A DNA stretch of 64,000 bases from Torreya grandis. Taxonomy: Eukaryota > Streptophyta > Pinopsida > Cupressales > Taxaceae. Location: contig JARHVA010001427.1 in NCBI GenBank assembly GCA_037957365.1, positions 1,512,001 through 1,576,000 on the forward strand, written 5' to 3'. The notes beneath the pieces were generated by a model. It saw nothing but the letters and a program-made list of their open reading frames with translations. It had not been told where the DNA came from and did not search any database. Shown piece by piece: positions 47,280 to 59,429 of this stretch; the first letter of the stretch is position 1, and each line of letters begins with the position of its first letter. The position numbers and the translations under genes are program-made.

Positions 47280-48560
47280 AGGGGTCCAATCTCTTGGCCC
47301 ATGAGGAAAATATGGCCTTCATTCCCAAGGTAATATTAGTAGTACAAAATGATATTCTTTTAGCTCCCTTCTTATCAAAGGAAGTTCATGGTGTAGTTTC
47401 CTTTATGGATAAATATAAAGCTTCTAGGTTAGATGGATTCCCTATGGCCTTGTTTCAATAATTTTGGGATATATTGGGCCAAGATGTCTTAGATATGGTG
47501 GAGGAATCATGTTGTAAAAAAAGGGTTCTCCCTGATTTGAGTGTCACCTTCATTTCCTTATTCCCTAAAGGTGAGTCCCAAATGAACTTCAGGTATTACA
47601 AACACATCTTGATCTACAACATAATCTATAAACTCATTTTTAAGGATATGGAAGTGTATTTTAAGCCTCTTCTTAAATTTTTTATTTCCAAAGAAGAAGG
47701 TGGCTTTATGTCAGGTGGAAATATTCAAAAAGGTATAATCATAGCTCATGAAATTTTTCATTCTTTGATCAATAATCATAAGAAAGGAATGTTGATAAAA
47801 TTATATATTATCAAATCTTAAAATAGGGTAAATTGGCATTTTTTGATTAAATTTCTAGAAAAAATTGGCTTCAACAAAGATTGGTGTGACTGAGTATTTA
47901 CTTGTGTTTATGGTCTAATGTTTTTGGTCATGGTCAATGGTAGTATAGTTGGTTTCTTTAAAGATTCAAGAATACTACACCAAGGGGATCCTTTATCACC
48001 CTTCCTCTTCATTATTATGGTGGAATCTTTGGGTTGGGAAGTCGATCAATCCCTCCTAGATCATTAATTATCAGGTTTGAAAATGCTAGAAGGTCTAGAT
48101 CATGTCTTTCATCAATAATTTACTAATGATACCTTCCTCTTTAGATAAACATTAATTAGGGAGGATCAGGTCCTCAATTATATTTTATATTGCTATGAAA
48201 AATATTATGGGTAAATGATAAATAATCTAAAATTAGAAATGTATTTTTTAAGTCGCTCAGTCCATCTCTAGTAGGAAATATATGTGTTCTTGGGTTTCAA
48301 AATTGGTAAATTATCGAATAAATACTTAAGTGTGCCTTTATTTCTTGGTCAAGTTAATGGATCTCTTTGGAATAATGTTATTGATTATTTTAGTTCTCAT
48401 TTTTATTCTTGGAAAGGGAAATGGTTTTATTTTGTAAGAAATCTCACCTTCATAAAGTTTGTCCTTAGCACTCTCCCAGTCTACTATTGTTTAGTGCTCT
48501 AGCCTCCAGCTAAGGTTTTCAAATTTTTGAATTGAATTATGAAATATTTTATCTATCAAG
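47280..48560 (+). pseudogene. LINE ORF2 reverse transcriptase remnant
   Basis: Fingers and palm are readable. A DGFPMALF-like piece (47430s) is followed by an open 115-codon stretch (47474-47821) with VTFISLFPKGESQMNFRYYK, KPLLKFFISKE, GGFMSGGNIQKGIIIAHE and MLIKLYIIKS. QGDPLSPFLFIIMVESLG follows at about 47980-48034. The catalytic FADD box is FTNDTFLF at about 48122-48147, with the first Asp as Asn. A 72-codon piece (48284-48502) carries LSNKYLSVPLFLG, SSHFYSWKGKWFYF and FIKFVLSTLPVYY, the usual thumb region. Loss of a catalytic Asp and several stops make it inactive. Confidence 0.88.
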
Positions 48561-49328
48561 GTTCAGGTGACAATAAAAAAACATCCCCTTATTAGGTGGG
48601 AAAAGGTGTGCAAATCAAAATAAAGTGGGGGGCTGGAGTGGAAATTTTAAAATTGAAAAATAAGGATCTAGGTGTTAAATTAGTTTGGGGGATGCTTTAG
48701 TTCCTAAAATCTTTATGGAGTATGATTCTTTAGTGTAAGTATATGAATAAGGATGATCCTACTATCATTGTTTCCATTATAAATCCACCATGAGAATCTC
48801 ATATTTGTAACTTCATGCCCAAATGCCACTTGATCATCATGAATCATCTTTCTTGGATAATGAATAATGGTAGGCTCACTAATTTATAGCAAGATTCTTG
48901 GAATAAACACAGACCTTTGATGGAAATGCATGGTCTAGGTGAGGTTCTTTAGATTTTACATCGATCTTGGGGGAATAATGTGGCTGACTATGTGGACTAA
49001 ATAGTGGATTCAAGGCTCTTGAGTTGGATATGGAAAATTTGGGATTAGTTGGTGCTCTTAAGTCAAAAAGTTCTTTGCTTTCCTCATTTATCAATAAAAT
49101 AAAAATCTTATTCAACCAAAATGAAGATATTTTTTCTAGATTAGCCCTCAATATGTAATTTATTCTAATCTTAGCTACTAATTTAGGGTATAAATGGATT
49201 CTACTATATCTTAGGCTAGGAAGCTTTTGTGAAATAAGGAAGGATTGAAAAAGGCTAGGGCATTCACTTGGTTGTCTTCTCAAAGTAGCATTCTTACCTC
49301 TAATAAATTGGCTAAAATTGGCTTCTAG

Positions 49329-49400
49329 GATCCATCTAGGTGTAACATTTGTAAAAATGTAGAGGAAACTACAAATCATCTCTTGTTTGAGTGTTCTTTC
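49329..49400 (+). pseudogene. LINE zf-RVT finger remnant
   Basis: This short open run reads DPSRCNICKNVEETTNHLLF followed by ECSF, a C-x2-C-x8-H-x5-C finger of the kind found after reverse transcriptase in plant LINEs. It lies between the thumb and the RNase H part, as expected. A 166-codon open frame on the opposite strand (48879-49379) is an antisense shadow of this region. Confidence 0.85.
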
Positions 49401-49819
49401 ATGACCTAGTTTTGGGTTTGGTTAGGTGGCAAATTAAACTAGTTTTGGGTGTGACCTGCTTCTTTCTAGGAAGCCTTATTTTCATTACCAATTGGTGAAG
49501 AGAAAAGTAGTTTATTTTATATATGGCATCTTAGCTCAATAATTGTGAATGGTCCATTTGGAAAGAAATGAATAAATATATCTTCAAAGGAGTGAAATGT
49601 CCCCTACACTCAGTTCTACATGATGCAAAGATCTATATTTTTGTAGTCTCAAGTTAAATTAAGAGAAAGAATAGTTTTCTAACTGCTTGGGATTTAATAA
49701 TGGGGGATAAATCAAAGTTAATCAAATTTTATCTCATCAAAGGGTTGGTGGTATATTTTAAAGGTAATCTAAAGAAGGCACATTTAAAATGAGAACCTCC
49801 CCCTAGGATAGTTTAAATT

Positions 49820-50200
49820 AAATTTTTATGGTGACTCACATGGTAATCTTGGGGCCTCTAGAGTAGGTTATATCATATGAGACTATAGCATCTTTTTAAT
49901 TAGGGAATCTTTGATTAAACTTGTTTATGGCACTAATGATGAATCAAAATCACAAGCTTTAGTATTTGGTCTCGAGATGGCTAAGCTTGATGGTATTTCC
50001 AATCTCTTGATTAAAGGATACTCTCAAGTTATCATTTAATCTTTGATCAAAGGAAAAGCAAAGTCATGAATTTAGTTTATATTCTTTAAAAAACTTTGTC
50101 TTTGTTAAATTCCTTTAAATATAGGATGGCTAGGCATTTTTTTGGGAAGAAAATAAATCATTAGATGCCTTGGCTAATATAGGTATCAATTAACCTCTAT
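49820..50200 (+). pseudogene. LINE RNase H remnant
   Basis: The text GDSHGNLGASRVGYII (about 49826-49875) is the first strand with the DGxxxGNPGxxG-type motif altered. It is followed by NDESKSQALVFGLEMAKLDG (about 49935-49995), the TNNEAE helix, and LLIKGYSQVII (about 50007-50040), where Tyr replaces the catalytic Asp. DALANIGI near 50168-50190 matches the last helix. It would remove RNA from the hybrid during copying. Confidence 0.75.
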
Positions 50201-51553
50201 AAATTATGATGGATAATCATTTTGAAGCATGCGAGAAGAGTTTGGACATTGATATCTATAAATTTTATTGAGGGGCCTTTTCTTTCTCCACCGCCTCTTT
50301 TTGTATGTCCTTGGAGTGTGTGAGGTAGATTTTATTAGCCATCTAGGTCATCATGTTGTGAATTCATTTCTTATTACCTATTGTTTGTTATGGGGTGTGG
50401 AGTAAGAAGGGGTTTCATCTGGGGTTTTCATGGTATTGTGTTTGTTGTTCTAATAGAGTTTGTGGTGATTGGAGCATTGGCATTGCCTCTGGTAGTAGGC
50501 TTTTACAATACAAGATAGATGGCCTTTATTGGAAATATTTTTTGAGGGAGATTGCTAAAAATATTTTATGCTCCTTAAAATGAGATTATAAGGGTTATTC
50601 AATCTATAATTAGGGTTGAATTTTTTGATGAAATTAGGATGTTAAAATTTAATTCAATGGTTACTTCTCTTTTTACCAGTAACATTTTGTTTCTTATTTT
50701 AAATAAGTAGGTTGTGAAGTCACCAGTTGAATTCTTTATGAAGTTGAATTTCAAATTGGGTTTAGTCAAATCTTTGAATGTAGTTGAGGTTGATCAATAT
50801 GAGTCTTTACCTTTTTTAGGTAAAGAAATTCTTGGGTTAGTACCGATGGCAACCTTTAGGAATTTGGAAGTGAAATTATCTCTCCTTTACAATTACATCC
50901 AGTCTCTATTTTTTTATTTAAGGATGGAAAGACTGTTTAGGATTTGGTTTCCTCCTCCTCCCTTAGAGTAATCAAGGATTCCCCTACCTACTTTGGTGAC
51001 TATGCACTTTGTTAGGCATTTTCAAGAGTGAGTTAATGTAATTAAATTGTTGACAAGGTTGGTTTTTTTGGGTATTGCTCCTCCCCCTCTATGATGAGTA
51101 AAATAGCCTTAGGTGGTGATCGTATGAGATATGAGGTCTCATCTGGCTATGGCTAAATTTAAGTCAATGATGATTGGCTCTTTAAGTGGCTTGGATGATC
51201 CTAGTTCTAACGTGGCAAGATCTTGCATGATATCTAGTAAGCCTCAAATGGAGGTTGGAAATGGTTCTCAGTATACAACTTTTGTCACTAAAATTGAAAT
51301 AATTAATGTAGAATAGGTTACTCTATAGGTATCGAGGTGTCATTTTGTAGTTTGATTTTTGGCTCCTAGCTCTTAGTTTCTTCTATTTTAATCTTTTTTA
51401 TGTTCATCCAAGTTGGTCTTATATTGTAATGTCTATAATCCTTTTGGATAATCTATGTAAATAGTATGTTCGTGGATAGTTTTTGTATTTTCATTTATTT
51501 TTATTTCATCAAGGGTGATGTAAACCTTGTATCAATCTAAAAAAATACAAGGT
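50201..51553 (+). other. LINE 3' region with extra coding-like stretch
   Basis: Between RNase H and the A-rich end lie about 1.35 kb, longer than a usual LINE 3' untranslated region. One frame from about 50590 to 50970 has a single stop: RVIQSIIRVEFFDEIRML, then after the stop VVKSPVEFFMKLNFKLGLV and ILGLVPMATFRNLEVKLSLL, ending in a proline run. A further open piece at 51131-51316 begins MRSHLAMAKFKSMM. I recognise neither. They may be a carboxy-terminal extension or a third protein of the LINE. Confidence 0.4.
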
Positions 51554-51634
51554 ACTATAACTTTCATTTAAAAATAATAATTTTATTCCTCTAGCCAATT
51601 AAAATGTTTGAAATAACATATTATTATATAAATA

Positions 51635-53455
51635 TGTAGACACTCCACTTTCATCACTTCTATGTCAAAATTATAAAAAGGAAAATCCTATAATTACAAA
51701 TAAATTGGTCTGAAACTATGTATTCATCTAACATATGAATTTGAATTCACCTCAGGGCATCTCTAGGTAGGATAATGCACCATATTTAATTTGTTCAATC
51801 ATCATACTGGTCATTTTCTCTAGTCAATTCTTATACTCTGATCAATTCACTAATTTTTCTTCATTGATCAATTAATGTAATTAATTCCCCCTTCCTTAAA
51901 TCATTATTCTAATCAAATTTCCCATATTATATTAATTAAATCGATCTTTTATTAATTGAATTAATAATTCTTCTAATTATAGTTCTATTTAAATGAAACT
52001 ATAGTTTCCTTTCAATTATTCATTCTTCTTTTTCTCCCTCTAAGAGCCATCTTAATTCAATAAAATAATCTTGAGATCATATGGAATGTTCTTTTGATCT
52101 CATTAATTACTAAAGAATTAATATAAAATATTATTCTCCACCCTTCATCTTAGAGACAATATGAAGGGTACACAATGAATATTTTGAGATATTCAAGGGA
52201 GAATTCTTAACCTTTTATCTTGGAAACAAGATGAATGGCCCATATTAGTGATTCATACAGTTATCCATGTGTTATTTTGGGAATGCTTCTCCACCCTTCA
52301 TCTTGGAATCAAGATGAAGGGTCCACATTGACCCTCACAAGGATATGTTGAGGAGAATTTTACACCCTCCATATTTCATGCAAGATGAAGGGATCATATT
52401 AATCATATTTTGATATTTTCAAGAGATATCATCCACCTTTCATCTTGGACAAGATGAAGGGCCCATGTGATCAATCCATGTGTTGATCCATGTACCTTGG
52501 TGAGGATGCATTTGTAGCCATCAATATTTGAGTCAAGATAAAGGGTCCTCATTAATTTTTATTTATTATAAATAAACATCTTCTCTTTATAAATGAACAT
52601 GTTCAATATTTATAGCAAATCCCTACCATTTTATCATGTTAAATTGTTCATAAAAGGTCATGTTTATCAACTCAAATTCTCAAAATATTCAAGAAGAGAT
52701 GGTCTATTTTAGGATGTTAACATTGACAAATAATGCTTGAAGATACATCTAAGCCAAATCATACACAAATATGAGGTTTATAATTAAATTTGTCATTGTA
52801 TTAGTTTAATTTTATCATTATTATCTTATTCATTATATGCTCACAAGGTCTTAGGTGTTAAAATATAGATATTAGTTCTACTTATTCAATCATTTTCAAA
52901 TGATCAAATGAATATTAATTAATTATTAAATAAATATTCCATATAATCCCAAGAGTGGAGAATAATCCTTTATATTAATTCTTTTATTAGTTAGTGAGCT
53001 CAAAAGAATGTTCTATATAATCTCAAGATTTTTTTCTTGAATGAAGATACCTCTTGAAGGGAGAAAAATAATAATTAATAATTGAAATGAAATTATAATT
53101 TCATTTCCATAGAATGATAATCATAAGAATTATTAATTCAAATAATCAAATATTAATTTAATGTGAAGAATTTGATTAGAAGAATGATTTAAGGAAGTGG
53201 AATTAATTATATTAATTGATTAGTGAAGGAGAATTAATGAATTTATCATAGTAGAAGAATTCATTAGAAAAAATGATTAGTATGAAAATTTAATATACTA
53301 AATGTAGTGAATTAACCCACCTAGAGATTCCCCAAGATGAATTCAAACTTGTGTGTTAGATAAACAGATGATTTTGGACCAATTTATGTGTAATTATAGG
53401 AAGTCACTCCCTTTTGTAATTTTGGCATGGAAGTGATAAAAGTGGAGTATCTACA
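51635..53455. mobile_element. Foldback-like element with about 500-bp inverted arms
   Basis: The left arm (51635-52146) and right arm (about 52955-53455) are reverse complements along their length by eye. Shared words include ACTCCACTTT and ATCACTTC at the outer ends, TAAATTGGTC, TCTCTAGGT, CAATTAAT, CCTTCCTTAAATCATT and TATTCTCCAC at the inner ends. The outer ends read TGTAGA and TCTACA. The arms flank a core of about 800 bp with repeated small hairpins. No matching target duplication is seen. It has no coding capacity, so it resembles a foldback or large MITE-like element. A pair of LTR fragments inserted in opposite directions is the alternative. Confidence 0.75.
52141..52545. repeat. Array of six spaced CTTCATCTTG/CAAGATGAAG hairpins
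   Basis: Hairpins of one design recur every 70-90 bases: 52141-52168, 52211-52238, 52293-52322, 52363-52392, 52436-52461 and 52517-52545. The third is perfect, with a 13-base stem (ACCCTTCATCTTG) and loop GAAT. The others are diverged, and the fourth and sixth have lost part of one arm. Text between them is only partly alike (CCACATT or CCATATT after the hairpin, and AGGAGAAT/GGGAGAAT before). They lie in the core of the foldback element. Confidence 0.85.
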
Positions 53456-54747
53456 TGTTCCCTATTTGAGAAGGAATTGTAATATGTATATGAATTAATG
53501 CCTTCTCAAATAATGAGACATTAAAAAGGTGGATGAAAAGTTAGATGATGAAATAATAATAGATGTTGTAATTTCATCATTTCTAACTGATAGGTGCTAG
53601 AGATTGAATGGAAATATAAGGATATGATTTGAATAAAATTAGTTAGGGATTATTTCCCCTTTAGAGTGTATAAAAGGATGAATTTAATGGATGGGCTCTC
53701 AAAAAAGAGAGAAATAAGTTAGAACAGAAGAGAATATTAACCTATGGATAAGATTATGCCACTTGAGTTAATACTTTCATGCTTTGATTTCTGATGATGA
53801 TGAATTAATTTACCCTAATTAAGGTATAATTTGATAATGATACATTATAAAAATAAGCTACACACTTATAATTTCCCCAATCAAAATTAAATTTGTATGG
53901 AATGATAATTTTCCCAAAACATGGTGGAATTGATTTGTCTTACCCCAAATAGGACAGATTTGATTTGATGAATTGATAGATTGATTGGTTGGAGAGAATA
54001 TATCAAGGATTTAACTTGTTAAATACATTAAATATGATATGAATGATATAAATTTTATAATTTGACACAAACATGTGTGCTAATGGGATAACAACTTTTT
54101 GTATAAGCCACAAAAAATTGATCACATGAGAATACTCAAAGTGATGAGAGATTGAATAATGGAAACATAAGATAATGATTTGAGAATTATATAATTATAT
54201 TAAAATAATATGGATGTTTACAAGAAAAAAATAAGGGTGGTTGAGCTAACCTCATAAATTGGTTGGTATTTAGTATTATCTACATAGTCTAAATACCTCA
54301 TGTTGATGTGGTTCTCCCAAAAATTTGAAGAGAATATGATGAGGAATGGAGTAGATGAATAGAATAATAAGAATAGTTAATCAATGTGTATGACTCTCTT
54401 ATTACATGTTTATTTGGTTATGCATGTCTTGATTGGCATATATATAGCCATAATATTTAGGTGTTTTGACTTGATCATGGAAAATGGATGATCTGAAATG
54501 GTCAAAGATGCTTGATATGATTAGATTTGATATGAGATGATAATGTAAGGGGAGATATTGTCATTATGACATTATTAATTTAATACCTTTGTTACATGGT
54601 TTTTAATTTTTCACATGACAATAGACATCATGATATAAAACACCATGATGATCTAGTTACAGTGTGCATAAGGACTGACCCCTGATCTAATAGATAATTG
54701 ATAGCAATGCACCAATGATAAAAACCATGATGACAATGCAGACATAG
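53456..54747. other. Unassigned AT-rich DNA with a TATA-like site
   Basis: No domain was found. GTGTATAAAAGG at about 53677-53688 is a good TATA-box match and is followed by GCTCTCAAAAAAGAGAG, a leader-like stretch. This would fit the U3/R border of a + strand LTR, but I could not find LTR ends or a partner copy. Confidence 0.4.
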
Positions 54748-55982
54748 TATTTTAACCTTTTAGGAATTATTAAATGTAAATCCTATGTTTTTCAAATATA
54801 TGAGTGGAATAAATTAGGGTATTAAAATGTAATAAATAAAACCAATGATTTGTTACAAAATTAACTAGCTTTGATATTTTTTTAAATAGTAATAAATAGT
54901 ACAAGTAAGAACTTAGTTAGAAAATAACTAAGATATATTATCTATGTGTTGCAAACTAAGGTGAAATCTAGTTTGAGTATCATAAACTAGATCCTCATAT
55001 CAGAACCCCTCTTAGATAGTAACACCATAATATTATTGTAGCATCATTATTAGAAATGTGGTAGTAGTGTCTTAATATTGGTGGTAATGTCCTCTACATA
55101 GGACTATCCTAAGCTTCTTGATGCACCTATGTCTGGATTTTTGAGGTCTATTATTTCATGCATGAGTCTTGAAACCATGTATTTGTTTATTATGACTAAT
55201 TTTATGAGTAAACCCTAATCCTCCATGTAGTAAGGGCATCTAGTTGATATGAGCTGAAAAGTGTGTTTGTTAGTAGGGTATATTGGACATCCTCAACACC
55301 TTGATGTGATGAGAGTTACCTATATACCAATACTCTAAGGAGGGATCAAGATCGATGTATTTCTACTCACCTAAATGATAGTACAAATGTAATTGAATCT
55401 AGTATGATAATAGCCTTAAGTTCCTTGAATGTGTTTGATACTAGAAATCTAGGTAATCTGAGCTTAGGTTTGTTGTAGATGGTAGTATGTATAAGTAGGA
55501 TATAATGGGGATTAATAACCTTGATTGTGCACAACTTGTTTTGATTTTGAATGTGTATTTTGTATATTATTTCCATCTAGTGGTTACAGGTGAAAAATTC
55601 ATGTACGTATATTGCTCTAATGCTTGTGCAAGTGATAAAATAGGTCTAGGCTAACCCTAAGAGGTTCTAGTTTTTAAAATATTTTCATTTATGAAAAAGA
55701 GAGGTAAAGGACATTAGTTTCATTTTTGGGACACTAGTTCCATGTGGCACTAGATTCATTATTATGGTGCTAGTGTCTAACTAGTATAACACTAGGCACA
55801 AAGGGCTAGGATTAGGGAATGAGGGTCTTAGACTACTTTAGGGATGACTAGGGATGCATGTGGCTCACACAAAAGCTGTATAAGTGTGATAATAGGCTTT
55901 AAGATAGGGTTAGGGATAATTTAGGGATAGATAGTCTCAAGTAACACTTTTAGAACTCAAATACCACTTTTAGGTGATTACA
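54748..55982 (-). repeat. 3' LTR of G2
   Basis: 1235 bp, with + strand ends TATTTTAACC and GATTACA. Its first 550 bases match 60451-61006, including GTGGTAGTAGTGTCTT, ATGCACCTATGT and AACCCTAATCCTCCATGTAG. On the minus strand it starts TGTAATC. Confidence 0.85.
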
Positions 55983-55995
55983 TTCCCCCCGCCTT
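55983..55995 (-). other. Polypurine tract of G2
   Basis: On the minus strand AAGGCGGGGGGAA runs into the LTR start TGTAATCACC. It defines the strand and the inner LTR end. Confidence 0.8.
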
Positions 55996-57751
55996 CATTC
56001 TATAAATGAATCAAAGTGAGATGACTAAGATAAAATAAAAAGAAGCATACCTAGACTTACCTAAGAGGTGAAACCTATGAAACTAGGTCTAAGTATGTGA
56101 AGCATTCTCTAATGCATGTCTTACAAGAGAAATGTCCATAAATTAGTCCATAAGATATATCAAAATCAAAATATTAAATTGAGTAAATAAGTAAAATTGA
56201 TTAAAATTGGGTAAAGAGATAGGAGAGAGGAAAAGAATAAATACACCTCATTAAGTATGTGAACCAATGCATAAACCTAGTGACAACCTATGTGTGTGCA
56301 TTTATATAGTGATTAATTAGTGAATAACTTGGGTTTAGTTGATGTCTTTTTCAATTCTCATGTGTGGGTGGATTAAAAACTCAATCCAATTTTGACTCCA
56401 TCATTTCCCACCCCTACTTGGTAGATCATGACCTATGAATAGCTTGGATTGGATTGATGGTGTTTCCACCCTCTCATATAGGTGGCTCAAAAACTAAAGT
56501 AGGATCTAAATCCATTATTTCCCACCAATGTGTAGTAGATGCATCTAAAATTAAAAATTCATGAAGTAAATATAAATCTTTAACTAGGTATATCTAACTA
56601 GGTTTATTTGGCTCTATAGCCACTTGGGTAAATTTAGGAAATTTCAGACCACTCAAGAATGCTAGCCACTATAGATGGAGTAAGGAATGAAACAAGTGTG
56701 AAACCTAGAATATGATGTTGAATGTATACAGTGTAGAGAATTATGTGGAATTTTTCATTCCATCTAATAAATTGGTGTGTAAGTGAGCATATGGAAACAA
56801 TGTGCTACATACATGCCCCCAAATCATATATCTGAGCATATGGATTTTGGACTCAGTTTTAACAAACTATATCTGGGTATCTAAATTGAATATGGAGATG
56901 GTCATACTATGCATTATTCCCCCAATCTTACAAACTATTATGAATATGAGTTAAATTATTATGAATCTAATCAAAAATGATAAATCTATAACTGAACCTA
57001 TGTAAACCTATATTGTACCTACTATACTTTTTTTGCCAATCTAGGTTTCTATAAATTTGAGGCTACTAGATAGTAGAGACATGTTTTATATAGTAGCACC
57101 ATGTGGTGATAGAGTCCTAATTTAGGTGTTAGTGTCCTTTTAGTCTTATTTATATGGAACTTTACTACTTTATGTGTCATTATTTTCCCACTATGTTTAT
57201 CTAAGTCTGATTTTATGTAATCTGAGCTTATGTGATAAAAAATGTATTATGAATGCACTATATAGTAGACTTATATTTGTGAAAAACTCATCTGAATTCC
57301 CCCTCTTTTGAGGGGAGTTGTTGAACATATGAAAGAACTATCCTCAAAAGAAAAATATCTATAAAATGTGTGTTAACTGGAGCATATATGATAACTGCAT
57401 AATAATCTAATGTAATGTGCATATATAAAATTAAAAAGTAAGATAATTTGAGTATAGATTTGTAATGTAAGATGTATGTCATGTCTATAATTCTCAAAGG
57501 TGTCAAGATAAATATAAAAATGTATGTAACAATGAATTTGAGTAAAACTGAGTAGCTACCTAGGGGGATGGGGCATGATGTTCATCATGTCATCCACGTA
57601 GGAAGGGGAGATGCATGAGGTCCCTCATGGAATCTAAAATTAGACTATATAACAATCAATATATAAGTGTCATGGCCATGATGCATATAATAAAGCATAC
57701 ATAAAACATACATGAGGCACGAAAACTAGGCCAAGAGGCCATAATACAAGA

Positions 57752-57920
57752 GACATGGGCACATGTCACTAAATATGAGAAAGCAAAGCATACAAGGATT
57801 TTTCAAATGTTTACATATACAAACAACCAGCAATTTGGCTTAGATCCACATAGAAGTACATGTGATAATGTTCACATACATAATTAGTAAAAGCACACAC
57901 AAGGACATGGGCACATGTCC
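57752..57920 (-). repeat. GGACATG/CATGTCC stem-loops in G2
   Basis: 57903-57920 has a perfect seven-base stem and the loop TGCC on the minus strand. 57752-57767 has a six-base version, GACATG/CATGTC, with the same loop. In G1 the stems are GGACATT/AATGTCC, so the seventh pair changed from T-A to G-C or the reverse while pairing was kept. Confidence 0.8.
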
Positions 57921-58640
57921 AAAGCATACCTGTTGTGAAAAGAAGTGGTGTAGAACTAAATAAAAATGGTATATTCAAATGCCCTTGAATAGAAGAATCA
58001 TATAGATACAATCAAGTCTAAACTACGAAATATAGAAATAAATGTATGCATGAACATGTATTACAAATCTATGTAAGAGATGGTATGTACATATGTTGAC
58101 TCTAAAATAATAACAGTTGGAAAAAAAAATTAGTGTCACATGATCAATATCAATATACAATATTACTAAAATTAGGATGTAGAGTATAGAAAGATAGAAC
58201 CTAGTAATCGAATACTATGTATAGGGTACCCTGAAGTGGGTGACTATGTCAAGTGAATACCTTGTGTATCAGTGTATATGCCCCCAATGGGTAGATAATA
58301 GTAAATCTAGATCAGGTTAGTGGACCTTAGTCCTATAGTAATCTGTAATCACTCAACAAGAATAAGTGAAACATGTATGTATGAGAAAATTGACTATACG
58401 AAGATAGCTATCATATGTAGTGTCTAAAAAATATAAGAAATGTAAACATAGTAATGCATACAATCTATAATTTTGTGTTTTTTGAGTAAATATTTGAATA
58501 TTTCTATGGTTTTTTAAATATTAAATTATTTTTATATTTTATGGATATAAGTTATGTACAATTAATATGAAAATTAAACTATGTATAAAGATCAATAAAG
58601 AAGGAAAGTATGTAAAATTAGGGAGGAAAAATATTAACTG

Positions 58641-58662
58641 ATGAGTCTCATGAGAGACTCAT
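58641..58662 (-). repeat. Stem-loop ATGAGTCTC/GAGACTCAT in G2
   Basis: A perfect nine-base stem encloses a four-base loop. G1 has the seven inner bases of the same stem at 29883-29900. The placement relative to the other hairpins agrees in both elements. Confidence 0.85.
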
Positions 58663-59429
58663 TATCATTCTAGCCTATGTCAAAAATGGGAATGGTAATC
58701 TCTCATGAAGTATGATTTTTATGCTTGAGTTAAAAGGTGTTGTAGCATGTATCTGAGTATTATTCATCATCAGATTCATTATAACCTAGAATGCTAAAGG
58801 GAATTTCCTCATAATATGGATTTGAATTTTTTGAATTGTGCTTTGGAATATCGATTGTGATTTTTCCCTTTTAAATTGTGCTTATTATAGACATATGGTG
58901 TTGTGGAAGCTCTTTTACTAGAAATCCTCTTAAGAAAGATTGTTGGCTTAGCGTGATTTTAACTTTACAACTTAAGTTCTTGATATTTTTGTAACATTAA
59001 ATGTGTATATAGAGTTTTTACCTTGATAAAATGTATCTATGAATTATTTTCCTTATGATTTTCAATAAATATAAAACCTTGTTGACCATCATTATCAATT
59101 GCTAGAATAAGAGAAGTGATACCTTGAGCCTACTTGCCCAAACCTTGACTGTGATAATCAAATTATTATAAATATTTTTGACCAAACCCATATTGTTTTG
59201 AAAGTTGAGACTCATTTTGGAGAGGTGTATTTGCATCTATTACTTTCTTTACATTTTATTTTTGTATTTTTTCTTGATTTGATTGTGCTTTGTGAACCTT
59301 TGGGTGTGTTGAGTTATGCTTCGGTAACCTTTTTTGCATTGTTTCTAGATTTGACCTTTTTTAAATTTATTGGTGTGACATTGTATGTTATTTATATGAT
59401 GTATCACTATTTGAGTCATCTGTATCCAT

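Larger units (their letters stand above)
44860..51553 (+). mobile_element. L1-type plant LINE, decayed but long
   Basis: A + strand series of protein remnants in L1 order is followed by an A-rich tail. The order is ORF1 (DUF4283-like domain and CCHC knuckle), endonuclease, reverse transcriptase, a zf-RVT Cys/His finger, and RNase H. The 3' end is a stretch ending AAAAAAATACAAGG (about 51539-51552). The 5' end is not sharp; I place it near 44860, just after the palindrome cluster. No target duplication could be picked out. It is the only element here that still shows polymerase motifs, and stops in every domain make it inactive. Confidence 0.88.
55996..59429 (-). other. Non-coding 3' part of the G2 internal region
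   Basis: No frame or domain is supported, including the 66- to 104-codon open frames here. A diverged direct repeat of about 118 bp lies at 56330-56431 and 56449-56548 (TTTCCCACC, AAAACT and TAGATCATG/TAGATGCAT). The part at 57.3-58.7 kb matches G1 at 29.85-31.2 kb and carries stem-loops at 57752-57767, 57903-57920 and 58641-58662. The protease expected between gag and this part could not be read. Confidence 0.55.

Noticed and set aside
48879..49379. Longest open frame of the window, 166 codons on the minus strand
   Set aside because: It lies antisense to the LINE between the RT thumb and the zf-RVT finger. The + strand there encodes recognisable LINE text, and the minus frame has no domain.
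52141..52545. Intrinsic transcription terminators
   Set aside because: The hairpins lack U-runs, are repeated within a foldback element and lie in eukaryotic DNA.
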